Of a stretch of DNA of 64,000 nucleotides, positions 1 through 9,176 are shown piece after piece. The notes under the pieces were generated by a model. It was not told the DNA's origin. It saw only the letters and a list, made by a program, of their open reading frames with translations, and searched no databases. The translations under genes and the position numbers were made by a program. Source of the stretch: JAFGUF01 sp040883315 (GTDB taxonomy: Bacteria > Bacillota > Clostridia > Christensenellales > UMGS416); the NCBI GenBank assembly GCA_040883315.1, contig JBFLKU010000028.1, forward strand, positions 16,828 to 80,827. The letters are read 5' to 3'. Within the stretch, counting starts at the first letter, position 1, and every line of letters starts with the position of its first letter.

Positions 1-2
1 TC

Positions 3-155
3 CTAATAGGATGCTTGACGGCATTGCGGGATGTATATTTGACTAAAGCCTGGATTTATAAAGTCATTTTTTTTATACAGCAAATTGAAAGAGCGAGAAA
101 TGAAAGAGATAGTAAAGATAACAAAACGAAGGCTAAAGAATCATTTATTATATAA
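3..155 (+). CDS. 3' end of an unidentified membrane protein (partial)
   Basis: An open frame enters from before the window and ends at a TAA at 153-155. The visible tail (about 50 residues) has a hydrophobic/aromatic stretch followed by a charged, Lys/Arg/Asp-rich end, as expected for the cytoplasmic tail after a last membrane segment. It overlaps the start of the next gene by about 56 bases, a tight coupling typical of genes translated together. I do not recognise the family. The missing 5' part prevents any functional call. Confidence 0.5.
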   Translation, partial: LIGCLTALRDVYLTKAWIYKVIFFIQQIERARNERDSKDNKTKAKESFII

Positions 156-726
156 CAAATGGATTTATTTAGCGGTGATAATTCTTATCGTAATAGTAGT
201 CAATTTTTCATACATAGTTACAAGGCCTGAATTACCTAAAGAAAACAGAGTAAACATTATAATGTATGCAGGAATTACAGATGAAGACATTTTGAGCAAG
301 TGGCAGGATGAAATGCTGGTACTGCTTCCTGATGACCAGAGGGCTGTGAATATTTTAGCTAGGTCGTCTGTAAATGCAGAAACACAGTCTGCGATGGTAG
401 TTAGGTTCTTAGCGGGAGAAGATGATATTATAATAATTGCAAACTCCGATGTAGAATCATTAGCAAATCAAAGCGCATTTTTACCGTTGGATGAATATAT
501 GGATATGGATAAGCTTACATCCAAATATAGTGATTTGAATATTGAAAACTACAAAATGAAAATAGAAGGCTCTGATGAAGAGCATGTTTATTGGCTTCCA
601 TTGGCTTTTTCAGAAGGATTTTCGGAAATAGGATTTCCGCCTGATAATCTGTCGATAGGGATAGTCAGCAACAGTTCAAATGTAGAGAATGCTGTGAAAT
701 GCTTGGAATATTTGATATATAAATAA
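100..726 (+). CDS. membrane-anchored protein resembling a short extracellular solute-binding protein
   Basis: A basic cytoplasmic N-terminus (KRRLK) is followed by one membrane segment at about residues 20-38, then a soluble, acidic domain of about 165 residues that would lie outside the membrane. The soluble part (AMVVRFLAGEDD, then FLPLDEYMD) resembles pieces of ABC-transporter solute-binding proteins, but it is less than half the usual length and has no lipobox cysteine. ATG at 100 is preferred over an in-frame TTG at 85, which has no ribosome-binding site. It overlaps the upstream partial gene and lies 17 bases before the next gene, so the three form one operon. The function is unknown and the binding-protein resemblance is weak. 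Confidence 0.6.
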   Translation: MKEIVKITKRRLKNHLLYNKWIYLAVIILIVIVVNFSYIVTRPELPKENRVNIIMYAGITDEDILSKWQDEMLVLLPDDQRAVNILARSSVNAETQSAMVVRFLAGEDDIIIIANSDVESLANQSAFLPLDEYMDMDKLTSKYSDLNIENYKMKIEGSDEEHVYWLPLAFSEGFSEIGFPPDNLSIGIVSNSSNVENAVKCLEYLIYK

Positions 727-743
727 GAAATTTGGAGATATAG

Positions 744-1262
744 ATGATTAGGGAAAAGAAAACTAAAAAAGAAGTATCGGGTAACAGAGCATTTTTGGTG
801 GTTATTCTTCTTTCTTTTGTAATAATTATTATGTCGAGTTTTGTAGGATATTTAGAAAACAACTTTGGCATAAAGCACTTAGAAAAAATAATATACATTG
901 CTATTGTAGTGATAGCATATTTTTTGATTAAAAACTATTTGACAGAATACAGATATTCATTTTTCGACAATGAACTAATAGTTGAAAAAATATTAGGCAA
1001 AAAGATTACGTCTGTTGCAACAATCAAATCCAAAGAAATAGAGTATTTTGGAAAAGCTTCAGACACTTTTATTAACAAAAAGGAAATAGAGATTATCAAC
1101 TGCTATGTGTACAAAAAAAATGCATATGCTATTAAGTTTACACAGGATGATATAACAAAAGCCATTTTGATTAATCCCAGCGAAGATTTAATACTGCAGA
1201 TTAAAAAATCCTTAGAAGCAAAGGATTTTGATGAAGTAGAAGAAGAAAAGCTGATAAAATAA
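744..1262 (+). CDS. small membrane protein, unknown function
   Basis: This 172-residue protein has two predicted membrane segments, at about residues 17-37 and 47-64, followed by a soluble C-terminal domain of about 105 residues with alternating beta-like hydrophobic strands. That layout resembles bacterial PH-like (bPH/YdbT-type) membrane proteins, but I cannot confirm the family. The ATG is preceded by GGAG at a suitable distance. Its stop codon shares one base with the ATG of the decarboxylase gene (TAATG), which indicates translational coupling. No catalytic motif is visible. Confidence 0.65.
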   Translation: MIREKKTKKEVSGNRAFLVVILLSFVIIIMSSFVGYLENNFGIKHLEKIIYIAIVVIAYFLIKNYLTEYRYSFFDNELIVEKILGKKITSVATIKSKEIEYFGKASDTFINKKEIEIINCYVYKKNAYAIKFTQDDITKAILINPSEDLILQIKKSLEAKDFDEVEEEKLIK

Positions 1263-2638
1263 TGTCCAGACATTTTATAAAAGAGATGCTGGATAACTAC
1301 AGAACAAGAAAACCAGCCAGGTTTCACATGCCGGGTCACAAGGGCAGCATGAATGCCCATGACGTCACCGAGATTAGCGTGACAGACGATTTAAACAACC
1401 CACAGTCATATATAGCAAAGGCACAGATGGCACTAGGAGAGAGCTATAGAAGTGCTGAATCATTTTTTCTGGTAAATGGCTCCACGGGTGGCATACATAC
1501 GATGCTGAAATATGCAGCCATGCAGAGCGAATATCCCATACTTATATCACGGAATTCACATAAAAGCATAATATCAGGGTGTATGTTATTTAATATAGAC
1601 ACTATTATTATAGAAGATATATTTGATGAAGAGCAGCAAGCTTTTATATTTAATCAGGATAAAATAATAAGCGCAATAAACAATACAAAGCTATCAGCTG
1701 TAGTTTTGACGTCCGTAGACTACTTTGGCAGGGTGATAGATGCATCTGCCATATCTCGAGCTTGCAAAGAAAACAATGTACTGCTGCTTTGCGATGAAGC
1801 ACACGGAGCACATTTTCACATCAGCCATATGCTGCCAGATAGTGCATTGCAGTATGCTGATATTTGCGTTCACAGCCCACACAAGACACTTTCTGCACTA
1901 ACACAGTGTTCTTATATACATATTTCAAAAAATATCAATACAGAGAAACTTAAGAGCTTAATGTATTCGCTGCAGACCAGTAGCCCCAGCTTTTTGCTGA
2001 TGGAGTCTATGGATGAAGCAAGGCGTGAAAGCGACAAAATGAAAAAACAGTGGGAGAGGCGAATAAGTGAAGCTCAAAAAATATGCGATGAGATAAATCA
2101 AATACATGGAATGAAGGCGATGGGCAGTGCGTGGGCAAAAAATGCGGGATATGCTCAAAAGGATGCTACTCGTCTGGTGATAGATATCAGTGAAATAGGC
2201 AGTGGCTTGGAGATATCGAAGATACTAGAAGAAAAATATAATATTTTTATGGAGATGGCGACATTTAAGTATATAGTTGCAATACTAACACCTTGGGACA
2301 AAAAAAGATGGGATAGAATGCTTATAAAAGCATTGAAAGATATTTCCTGTGAAAGTTTACCGAAAAATAAAGCTCCTAAATATCCCAAAGGAGAAGAACC
2401 AAGTAAGAGAATAAAAAATACTGAAAAGCTTGAGTGGGAAAAAGTGAGATTTATAGACTCGCTGAATAAGATTTCGGCTGTTTCTGTAGGTGCATATCCA
2501 CCGGGTGTGCCGCTAGTTATGCCAGGCGAGAGAATGAGCCAAGAGATAATTGACTACATGCTGGGAATTGAGAGAGTGGGCGGAAGTTTATTCGGAGTAG
2601 AAAACGGATATATTAGCTGTATAAAAGAGGAGCACTAG
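1262..2638 (+). CDS. Orn/Lys/Arg decarboxylase family protein (PLP-dependent)
   Basis: A fold-type I PLP enzyme of the bacterial basic-amino-acid decarboxylase family, which removes CO2 from arginine, lysine or ornithine to give agmatine, cadaverine or putrescine. The N-terminal RFHMPGHKG signature is at residues 20-28, the substrate/PLP motif DEAHGAHF at 178-185, and the Schiff-base lysine is K208 in HSPHKT. At 458 residues it matches the short Gram-positive SpeA/YaaO type without the large N-terminal wing domain. It starts on the last base of the preceding membrane-protein gene. Which amino acid it uses cannot be read from sequence. It could supply polyamine precursors or consume protons under acid stress. 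Confidence 0.92.
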   Translation: MSRHFIKEMLDNYRTRKPARFHMPGHKGSMNAHDVTEISVTDDLNNPQSYIAKAQMALGESYRSAESFFLVNGSTGGIHTMLKYAAMQSEYPILISRNSHKSIISGCMLFNIDTIIIEDIFDEEQQAFIFNQDKIISAINNTKLSAVVLTSVDYFGRVIDASAISRACKENNVLLLCDEAHGAHFHISHMLPDSALQYADICVHSPHKTLSALTQCSYIHISKNINTEKLKSLMYSLQTSSPSFLLMESMDEARRESDKMKKQWERRISEAQKICDEINQIHGMKAMGSAWAKNAGYAQKDATRLVIDISEIGSGLEISKILEEKYNIFMEMATFKYIVAILTPWDKKRWDRMLIKALKDISCESLPKNKAPKYPKGEEPSKRIKNTEKLEWEKVRFIDSLNKISAVSVGAYPPGVPLVMPGERMSQEIIDYMLGIERVGGSLFGVENGYISCIKEEH

Positions 2639-2658
2639 GCTCCTCTTACTTTTTTATT
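2625..2658. terminator. bidirectional intrinsic terminator
   Basis: A perfect 9-bp stem (2625-2633 with 2639-2647) around a 5-base loop overlaps the TAG stop of the decarboxylase gene. It is followed by a T-rich tract on the + strand and by a TTTTAT run on the - strand. It separates two convergent genes and can serve both. Confidence 0.85.
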
Positions 2659-3028
2659 TTCTTGTCGGCACGATTTCTATCCAGTATCCGTCAGGGTCAT
2701 TTATGAAATATATTCCCATGTCATGGTTTTCGTAGCATATGCATCCCATTTCCTCATGCTTTTTGTGTGCTGCATCATAATCATCTACTACAAATGCCAG
2801 ATGAAATTCTTCTTCGCCCAAATCATATGGTTCAGGGTGGTCTGCCAGCCATGTAAGCTCTAGATTGAATGGTGAGTTATTTTTATCTTTCATAAATACT
2901 ATCTTGAATTTTCCGTGTTCAGGTTCATTCCTGCGAATTTCCTCTAAATCAAGAGCCTCTTTATAAAAAGCGATAGCTTTATCTAAATCCTTTACATTAA
3001 AATTAAGGTGTGCAAATTTATAGTTCAT
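2654..3028 (-). CDS. gloA: glyoxalase I-like VOC-family metalloprotein
   Basis: A 124-residue single-domain vicinal-oxygen-chelate protein of the lactoylglutathione lyase type, which isomerises the hemithioacetal of methylglyoxal and a thiol. The four expected metal ligands are present: H7 in the first strand, E57 in the LELTW strand, H76 in EFHLAF and E118 in YWIEI. Length fits glyoxalase I. It stands alone between convergent and divergent neighbours, with AAGGAGAC as ribosome-binding site. Clostridia often lack glutathione, so the true thiol or substrate may differ. The family is secure and the substrate is inferred. Confidence 0.85.
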   Translation of the reverse strand: MNYKFAHLNFNVKDLDKAIAFYKEALDLEEIRRNEPEHGKFKIVFMKDKNNSPFNLELTWLADHPEPYDLGEEEFHLAFVVDDYDAAHKKHEEMGCICYENHDMGIYFINDPDGYWIEIVPTRK

Positions 3029-3185
3029 ATATGTCTCCTTTTCATAGTACGATTTAATTATCTATATATTGATATTATACCAGCAAATTGAGAAATAAAA
3101 CATGTTTTTGTATAGTTTGAGTAGAATAGATATGCAAAATCCCAAAAGAATGATACAATTATTAGATAAAATAGGAGGTAATTAT

Positions 3186-4118
3186 ATGAGTGCAGGAAAG
3201 ATAAAGGGGTACTTTATGGGCGCAATAGCCGTGATAGTAGCCATAATACTAATAAGCTCAGTATATAGAGTAGATGAAGGAGAGCAAGCTCTTGTTCTAA
3301 CCTTTGGAGAACTGACAAAAACAATTGATAAGGCAGGATTATATTGGCACATGCCGATTATGCAGACTGTTGAAAAGGAATCAACATCCAAAAAATATAC
3401 TTTTGAGTATGGATATAAAACCGTATCTACCGCTACAACTAGCCAAGGTGCTACGTATCAGGATGTAGCTAGCGAATCCATAATGCTGACCAGCGACTTA
3501 AATATAGTCAGTGTACAGGCGATTTATCAGGTAGTTATTACAGATGCTGAGAAGTTTAGATATGAGGTGCATGAGCCATTTGAGACGCTTCAGTATGCAT
3601 TTGAGACTATCATCAGAAGAAATGTGCAAAACATAACTTTGGATGAAGCCATGGTAAACAAGCAAGCGATTTCTGAAGCAGTTAAAATTGATTTCAACAA
3701 AATGCTTAAATCCTACAACATGGGAGTGACAGCAGAAGAAGTGGAAATACAGAATATTGTTCTTCCGGCTGCAGTAGATCCGGCATATCAGGATGTAATC
3801 AATGCACAAAACGAAAAAGACAGAAAAACAGATGAAGCTGAAAAGTACTATTATCAGGTGGTGCCGCAGTCCGAGGCAAAGGCATACAAGATGATAGAAG
3901 ATGCTGAGGCATACAGAGCAGAGACAATTGCTAATGCAGAGGGTGAAGTCGCATTATTTAATGCAATATACGAGAAATATTTGCTAAACCCTGAAATAAC
4001 ACGAAAGAGCCTTTATATTGAAACGATGGAGAGAATATTGCAAAATGTAGGCGATACTTATATTATTGAAAATTCAGGCGACGGCACAATTAAGCTTCTA
4101 CCGATAGGAGGACAATAA
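3186..4118 (+). CDS. hflK: HflK, SPFH/band-7 membrane protease modulator
   Basis: A membrane-anchored SPFH-domain protein. With HflC it forms large complexes that surround and modulate the FtsH protease in bacteria. One N-terminal membrane segment (about residues 9-27) is followed by the band-7 domain (VDEGEQALVLTFGE, then PAAVDPAYQDVINAQNEK) and a helical C-terminal part rich in Ala and Glu. ATG at 3186 is chosen because AGGAGG lies just upstream; the frame is open 28 codons further but without such a site. The stop is 1 base before hflC. No ftsH is in this window. Confidence 0.9.
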   Translation: MSAGKIKGYFMGAIAVIVAIILISSVYRVDEGEQALVLTFGELTKTIDKAGLYWHMPIMQTVEKESTSKKYTFEYGYKTVSTATTSQGATYQDVASESIMLTSDLNIVSVQAIYQVVITDAEKFRYEVHEPFETLQYAFETIIRRNVQNITLDEAMVNKQAISEAVKIDFNKMLKSYNMGVTAEEVEIQNIVLPAAVDPAYQDVINAQNEKDRKTDEAEKYYYQVVPQSEAKAYKMIEDAEAYRAETIANAEGEVALFNAIYEKYLLNPEITRKSLYIETMERILQNVGDTYIIENSGDGTIKLLPIGGQ

Positions 4119-4119
4119 T

Positions 4120-5136
4120 ATGAGCAGTACAATTAATTTAAATAGAAAACAAAGCGCTCAGGAAATGGGCGGTGCTATTAAATTTATAGTCATATTTATA
4201 GTAATTACATTATTGATAATAATAGGAATAGCATCATCAACATTTACAGTCAATGAGCACGAACAGGCAGTAGTAAAAAGATTTGGTGCAATACAAAGAA
4301 TAATTATAAATGAAGATAACACATTTATTGAAGACCACCCAGAAACTTTAAATGTAGTGGGCGCAAAGCTATCTGATGCCAAAATTGAGGCGGACAAAGG
4401 ATTATTTTTCCGTGTTCCATTCATAGACAGCGTAGAAAAATATGACAGCCGTTTGTTCACATATGTATCAAGTGAAGAAGAAGTATATACATATGACAAA
4501 AACAGATATATCATCACGATGTATGCTCAATGGAAAATTGCAAACCCGGGTTTGTTTTCAATAAAGCTTAAGAATGAGAAAAATGCAAGTTTGTATTTGG
4601 ACAATTTGATTTTCCCGAAAATCAACCAAAACATAAACAATACCGACAGCAAAGATTTCATCAACAACAAAAACCTATGGTATGAAAAGATGGAGCTTGC
4701 CAGAAACAATCTGAATGAGCAGATACTAGAAAGCGGAATTGAAATAGTAGATATGCAGGTTCACAGAACTATTCTGCCAGCAAGCAATATTCAATCTACA
4801 TATGACAAGATGATAGCAAACCGTGAAAAGAAGGCTCAGCAGCTTCGCTCCGAGGGAGAGGCATACTACACCAAGCAAGTGGCATCAGCTGACCGTACAT
4901 CGAGGGAAACAATAGCGGGGGCAATACTGGAAAGCGAACAAATAATAGCTGAGGGTGAAGCACAGGCTCTGGAGATATATTCAAAAGCCTACTCAGAGGA
5001 TCCGGAATTCTATGGATACTGGCGATCACTTCAGGCTCTGGAGGCGGCACTAGATGGCAATACTACTCTAGTGCTGGACAAGGACCATCCTTTGTGGGCT
5101 GACCTTTTGGAAATGGCTACAAATTCTGATGGCTGA
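4120..5136 (+). CDS. hflC: HflC, SPFH/band-7 membrane protease modulator
   Basis: Partner of HflK, with the same layout: one N-terminal membrane segment (about residues 21-42), then a band-7 domain beginning NEHEQAVVKRFG and the conserved ILPASNIQSTYDKM and REKKAQQLRSEGEA stretches of the HflC stalk. The HflK-HflC pair modulates FtsH and membrane-protein quality control in other bacteria. A ribosome-binding site (AGGAGG) lies inside the end of hflK, so the two are translated together. Length (338 residues) is typical. A hairpin follows downstream. Confidence 0.9.
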   Translation: MSSTINLNRKQSAQEMGGAIKFIVIFIVITLLIIIGIASSTFTVNEHEQAVVKRFGAIQRIIINEDNTFIEDHPETLNVVGAKLSDAKIEADKGLFFRVPFIDSVEKYDSRLFTYVSSEEEVYTYDKNRYIITMYAQWKIANPGLFSIKLKNEKNASLYLDNLIFPKINQNINNTDSKDFINNKNLWYEKMELARNNLNEQILESGIEIVDMQVHRTILPASNIQSTYDKMIANREKKAQQLRSEGEAYYTKQVASADRTSRETIAGAILESEQIIAEGEAQALEIYSKAYSEDPEFYGYWRSLQALEAALDGNTTLVLDKDHPLWADLLEMATNSDG

Positions 5137-5162
5137 AATGAGCTAGGAAACTAGAACTGAAA

Positions 5163-5199
5163 AAACATAAAAAAAGTGCTGCTAGCAATAGCAGCACTT
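5163..5199 (-). terminator. intrinsic terminator, best on the - strand
   Basis: An 11-bp perfect stem (5174-5184 with 5189-5199) has a GCAA loop. On the - strand it is followed by a run of Ts (complement of 5163-5175), which suits the LURP-one-like gene. On the + strand, after hflC, only a weak AT stretch follows. Confidence 0.8.
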
Positions 5200-5217
5200 A
5201 TATTATATAGATATACT

Positions 5218-5727
5218 TTAGTAGGCATTTGAAAGTGCCAATAATTCTTCACTTTTGCTTTCCAGCAGCTTTGTTATCACAATTGAGAAAAGTTGCAAGA
5301 ATTCTTCATCCTGATATGGGTTTACGTCTAGCACATAATTATTAGAAAACAAAGATTTTTTCATTTTAAGTGTCGCTACTACTTCACCATCTCTATGAAT
5401 ATGAATTTTTTCCATATCCAATGTGTGCGTGACAGAGTACATATTGTTTATGCTAGAAACATATAGATTTAATCCGGAGTATTTGTTGCTCAGATAAACT
5501 GTTAAAATCTCTTTAGATTTCGCATCATAAATAGTGCTCTGGAAATGTCCTTTTTGTTGAAATGTATCTATCAAGTACACAATTTCATTCGACTTGTTAT
5601 AAATAGCCTCTTTGCCGGAAATCGAAGAAAGTCTCTCGGACATGGTGAGAAGAAGGTCTCCTTTAGAATTATAAATTCTTTGTTCCTTTCCTTTGCTTTG
5701 GTTATTGTTCTTAATCAAATACTCCAT
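5218..5727 (-). CDS. LURP-one-related (tubby C-terminal-like) protein
   Basis: This 169-residue soluble protein is built almost wholly of alternating beta-strand-like segments (RIYNSKGDLLLTM, AIYNKSNEIVYLID, STIYDAKSKEILTVY, IHIHRDGEVVATLKM). That is the pattern of the LURP1/YxjI beta-barrel family, a scaffold related to tubby and phospholipid scramblases. It ends with a C-terminal helix, which in this fold fills the barrel. No catalytic residues are known for the family and its bacterial role is unclear. It is a single gene between two terminators. The family call rests on pattern similarity only. Confidence 0.6.
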   Translation of the reverse strand: MEYLIKNNNQSKGKEQRIYNSKGDLLLTMSERLSSISGKEAIYNKSNEIVYLIDTFQQKGHFQSTIYDAKSKEILTVYLSNKYSGLNLYVSSINNMYSVTHTLDMEKIHIHRDGEVVATLKMKKSLFSNNYVLDVNPYQDEEFLQLFSIVITKLLESKSEELLALSNAY

Positions 5728-5961
5728 TTTCTACCTCTCGTATGCTTATTTGGTCTATTTCTATCTATCTTACCCTCTGACCGTACAGCTATATTACCAT
5801 ATGTTAATAATAAATTCATAATTCTATTAAATGTCTTCGATTTTCGCAAAAAAAGTATATTTCAGCCAATAATATCCATAATTACATATTGTTTTGTAAA
5901 TAAAAAAAGTGTAATTATTTAATTTACACTTTCGGGAATATGCATATAAGCAAACTATATA
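5728..5961. other. intergenic region, 234 bases
   Basis: Very AT-rich spacer between two - strand genes. It contains the terminator at 5902-5932 and presumably the promoter of the LURP-one-like gene. I see no supported gene in it. Confidence 0.6.
5902..5932 (-). terminator. intrinsic terminator of the exoA-to-HAD gene run
   Basis: A 9-bp stem (5906-5914 with 5924-5932) is followed on the - strand by a run of Ts. It lies 30 bases after the stop of the HAD phosphatase gene and closes the - strand run that begins at exoA. Confidence 0.8.
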
Positions 5962-6588
5962 TTAATAAGCTGATACAATATTGGCAATATCGTAGGGTGA
6001 ATCCACTAAATAGTCGGGATTTGCGGCTGAAAGCTTTTCCTTGCTATCGTATCCCCAAGTAACTGCAATTACTTTTATATTGTTCTTTTTGCATGCTTCT
6101 ATATCACCCAGCTCATCCCCGATATATAGCATTTCATGTTTTTCTATATTAAATTGCTTCAAATATTTTTTCAGTATTCTCTTCTTGGTCATTTTGCCCT
6201 TTGTAGAAAATACTTCTTCTATCGTATTTAAATTATGCTTTTGAATAACTTTCCTTATGTTTTCTTTAGAATTAAGAGAAACAATATTTGTAGTATAGTT
6301 TTTTGAAAGGTGAACCAGCACTTCTTTAATATTTTCGCATAAATCTATGCAGTCTAGTTTATTATGCATTTTTCTTTGTGCTTCAATGGCGTATTTCGGC
6401 AGCTCGTACCATCTGATTCCATAGTCTTTCACAGCATCTTTCCAGTGCATTTGCATATATCGTCTCATCTCATCAGGCTCTATAGTGCGTTTATTGAATT
6501 CTGCCAATACTTCGTTTATTATTTGTGGAACTAAGTGTGTGGTATTTGCAATTGTTCCGTCAAAATCAAATACGACATGTTTAATCAT
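5962..6588 (-). CDS. HAD-superfamily phosphatase (phosphoglycolate phosphatase-like)
   Basis: A haloacid-dehalogenase-fold hydrolase with a helical cap inserted after motif I, as in Gph/PpaX-type phosphatases. The nucleophile motif DFDGT has D8 and D10; motif II Ser lies in the 104-107 region; a conserved Lys occurs near 132; the metal-binding GDELGD motif is at 157-162. Its 208 residues match the family. It is the last gene of the cca/pur run and is followed by a terminator. The substrate is unknown; phosphoglycolate or pyrophosphate-type substrates are usual for this subgroup. Confidence 0.85.
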   Translation of the reverse strand: MIKHVVFDFDGTIANTTHLVPQIINEVLAEFNKRTIEPDEMRRYMQMHWKDAVKDYGIRWYELPKYAIEAQRKMHNKLDCIDLCENIKEVLVHLSKNYTTNIVSLNSKENIRKVIQKHNLNTIEEVFSTKGKMTKKRILKKYLKQFNIEKHEMLYIGDELGDIEACKKNNIKVIAVTWGYDSKEKLSAANPDYLVDSPYDIANIVSAY

Positions 6589-6660
6589 ACTAATACCTAT
6601 CTTACGAATTATATTTATGTTTTTTGATTATAGCATGAATGATTTAAAACGACAATTATT

Positions 6661-7902
6661 TTATGTTAAATTTGTATTATCGAAAACGGATAATAAATAG
6701 TCTCGTAAATCTTCATAATTATTTTTTTCAGGATTGAAAACGGCATATTTGTATGCTTCATGTTTATAGTATTTTATTTGCTTGCCTTTAACTGAAAGCA
6801 GCTGAATGATTTGATTGCCGTCGATATTAAGTGTCTCATATGTGATGAACTGACCTTTGTCTTTCATCTGATTAAATATGTTCTGCAAAATTCCTATATC
6901 AGAAGATGAAATAATATTGTTAAATTCTATCTGCCTTTTTGCAGCTTCTTGCCCTATTTCAGCAAAGTGCAGGATAATCTCGTCTTTGTCTTTTTTTGCA
7001 ATCGCTTTTTCCTTTATTATTCTTTTAACTTCGTTTGCCAAATCCTTGCCCAGCGACAGATTTAGAATAAAATGATGAGCATGGTGAGAGGAATGGTCGC
7101 TGAGAAACACAGCCCACCTTAAAAACCTATCGTTTTTGGCGATGGCGGTCTTTTTTGCGGTATCATAGGATATATGCTTGCAGATTATATGACTGATGTT
7201 TGAGCTGAACAAGGCATCAATGCCATATGATGCATATGTATTAGACAGCAGCATTTTTTCCAGCTCCACGCCTATTCGCTCTTTTGAAATGTTTTTTAGC
7301 AGGTGAGCACATTTTCTGGCACCTAAAAGAGTATTCTTTTCTATGGTAAAGCCTAGCTTTGCAGCAAATCGGCACATTCGAACAAGACGGAGTGCATCCT
7401 CTGTAAACACATCTATGCTGTTTCTCACGGTTTTTATAAGCTTGCTATTTATGTCTTCCTGCCCATTGAAAAAATCGATTACTTCATATGTTAATGGGTC
7501 TAGATATAGTGCATTAATGGAAAAATCTCGTCTTGAAGCATCCTGACGAATATCTCTTGTGAAGATAATTTCTGAGGGGGTATGATGGCCGTCTCCTCTA
7601 TAGGATTCAGTTCTGAAACAGGTATATTCAACATCCATTTTTCCAATAATCAGCTTTAGGGTTCCAAGCGGGAAATTGGCTTCACATTGCCTGATTCTCT
7701 TATCTGAGGCTATAATATCCACGAATATATCCGGCGTGCAGTCGCCGCATACATCAATATCATTTTCGTGAGTATCACATGAACCGAGGAAAATATCCCG
7801 CACGAAGCCGCCGACAATATAAAGACGATAGCCGGAGGCATTCATCTTTTGTGCCAGATATATTATCTCCTCGGGAATACAGTTTTTGAATGTCTCATTC
7901 AT
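6661..7902 (-). CDS. cca: CCA tRNA nucleotidyltransferase
   Basis: A class II nucleotidyltransferase that adds or repairs the 3'-terminal CCA of tRNAs. The head domain shows YIVGGFVRD (residues 28-36) and the catalytic DID pair at 48-50. The RRDFSINAL flexible-loop motif and the RLVRMCRFAAKLGF neck motif follow, then a helical body and tail. Length (413) is usual for clostridial CCA enzymes. It starts 3 bases after purD, so it is cotranscribed with the purine genes. Both tRNA genes in this window already encode CCA, so here the enzyme probably acts mainly in repair, unless other tRNA genes lack CCA. Confidence 0.95.
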   Translation of the reverse strand: MNETFKNCIPEEIIYLAQKMNASGYRLYIVGGFVRDIFLGSCDTHENDIDVCGDCTPDIFVDIIASDKRIRQCEANFPLGTLKLIIGKMDVEYTCFRTESYRGDGHHTPSEIIFTRDIRQDASRRDFSINALYLDPLTYEVIDFFNGQEDINSKLIKTVRNSIDVFTEDALRLVRMCRFAAKLGFTIEKNTLLGARKCAHLLKNISKERIGVELEKMLLSNTYASYGIDALFSSNISHIICKHISYDTAKKTAIAKNDRFLRWAVFLSDHSSHHAHHFILNLSLGKDLANEVKRIIKEKAIAKKDKDEIILHFAEIGQEAAKRQIEFNNIISSSDIGILQNIFNQMKDKGQFITYETLNIDGNQIIQLLSVKGKQIKYYKHEAYKYAVFNPEKNNYEDLRDYLLSVFDNTNLT

Positions 7903-7905
7903 CTA

Positions 7906-9159
7906 TTATTTTTTGCCGATGTCTGTCCTATAGTGTGCTTTTTCAAATGTTATAGTTTCAACTCGCTTGTATGCCAAGTTCAGTGCAGAATTCAGTGTAT
8001 TTCCAGTCGCTGTCACTCCCAGCACTCGTCCGCCGCTGGTAACGATGTCATCCCCATCTTTTGAAGTGCCTGCATGGAAAACCAGAGTGTCGTCGTTTCC
8101 ATTTTCCAGACCGGATATTTTGTATCCTTTATCATATTTCATAGGATATCCGCCTGATGCCATCACTATTACAGCGGCATGCTTGTCTAGGAAAGAAAAC
8201 TCAACTTCATCTAGTTTCTCATCTATTATAGCGTCTACTATTTCGTATAGGTCTCCGTCCAAAAGAGGGAGAACTACCTGAGTTTCAGGGTCACCAAAGC
8301 GTGCATTATACTCCAGCACTTTTGGGCCATCCTGCGTAAGCATAAGCCCGATATACAGTATGCCTTTAAATGGGCAGCCTTCTTTATTCATTGCCTCCAT
8401 TGTAGAAACCATAATATTTTTTTCTACGTACTCTCTCACTTCATTTGTGTATTTAGGAGATGGAGAGAACGCACCCATTCCGCCGGTATTTGGGCCTTCA
8501 TCATTGTTGTATGCTCTTTTATGGTCTTGCGAAGAAACCATAGGCATTATGGTCTTGCTGTCGCAAAAGCACAGCAGGGAGACCTCAGCACCTTCCATAT
8601 ATTCCTCTATCACTATCTTAGCTCCGGCATCCCCGAATTTTTTCTGAGTCATTATCTCATCCACAGCGTCAATGGCTGTCTGTGTGTCCATACACACATA
8701 TACGCCTTTTCCCAGTGCCAGTCCGTCTGCTTTCACTACAATAGGAGCACCTATTTTATTTATATATTCTTTTGCAGCAGCTGCATCTATAAACACATCA
8801 TATGCAGCTGTTGGGATGTTATATTTTTTCATCAGATTCTTGGAGAATGATTTGGAGGCTTCTATTTGTGCAGCCTTTTTGTTTGGACCAAATGCTCTGA
8901 TGCCTGCGTTTTGCATGGCATCTACCATGCCGGCAGATAATGGGTCATCCGGTGCAACAAACACCATATCCACTTTTTCTGATTTTGCCAAGGTGACCAT
9001 TGATTCTATATCCATAGCGTTTATATCAATGCATTTTGCAATCTGGCTGATTCCGCCGTTGCCCGGCGCACAGATTACTTCATCCACTTTTTCACTTTGC
9101 AGAAGCTTCCAGCATATGGCGTGCTCTCTGCCGCCGCCGCCGACTACCAATATTTTCAT
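7906..9159 (-). CDS. purD: phosphoribosylamine-glycine ligase
   Basis: GAR synthetase, the second step of de novo purine synthesis (phosphoribosylamine + glycine + ATP to GAR). The N-terminal nucleotide-binding motif VGGGGREHAI is at residues 6-15. An ATP-grasp domain follows, with VVKADGLALGKGV and the NARFGDPETQ metal-site motif near residue 285. Full length at 417 residues. It lies 17 bases after purH. Of the purine pathway only purH and purD are here, so the other pur genes must be elsewhere. Confidence 0.97.
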   Translation of the reverse strand: MKILVVGGGGREHAICWKLLQSEKVDEVICAPGNGGISQIAKCIDINAMDIESMVTLAKSEKVDMVFVAPDDPLSAGMVDAMQNAGIRAFGPNKKAAQIEASKSFSKNLMKKYNIPTAAYDVFIDAAAAKEYINKIGAPIVVKADGLALGKGVYVCMDTQTAIDAVDEIMTQKKFGDAGAKIVIEEYMEGAEVSLLCFCDSKTIMPMVSSQDHKRAYNNDEGPNTGGMGAFSPSPKYTNEVREYVEKNIMVSTMEAMNKEGCPFKGILYIGLMLTQDGPKVLEYNARFGDPETQVVLPLLDGDLYEIVDAIIDEKLDEVEFSFLDKHAAVIVMASGGYPMKYDKGYKISGLENGNDDTLVFHAGTSKDGDDIVTSGGRVLGVTATGNTLNSALNLAYKRVETITFEKAHYRTDIGKK

Positions 9160-9176
9160 CTATATATCCTTCCTCT

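Noticed and set aside
5545..5922. A + strand frame partly antisense to the LURP-one-like gene
   Set aside because: It spans a terminator and AT-rich spacer and shows no family pattern; composition explains the hydrophobic residues.
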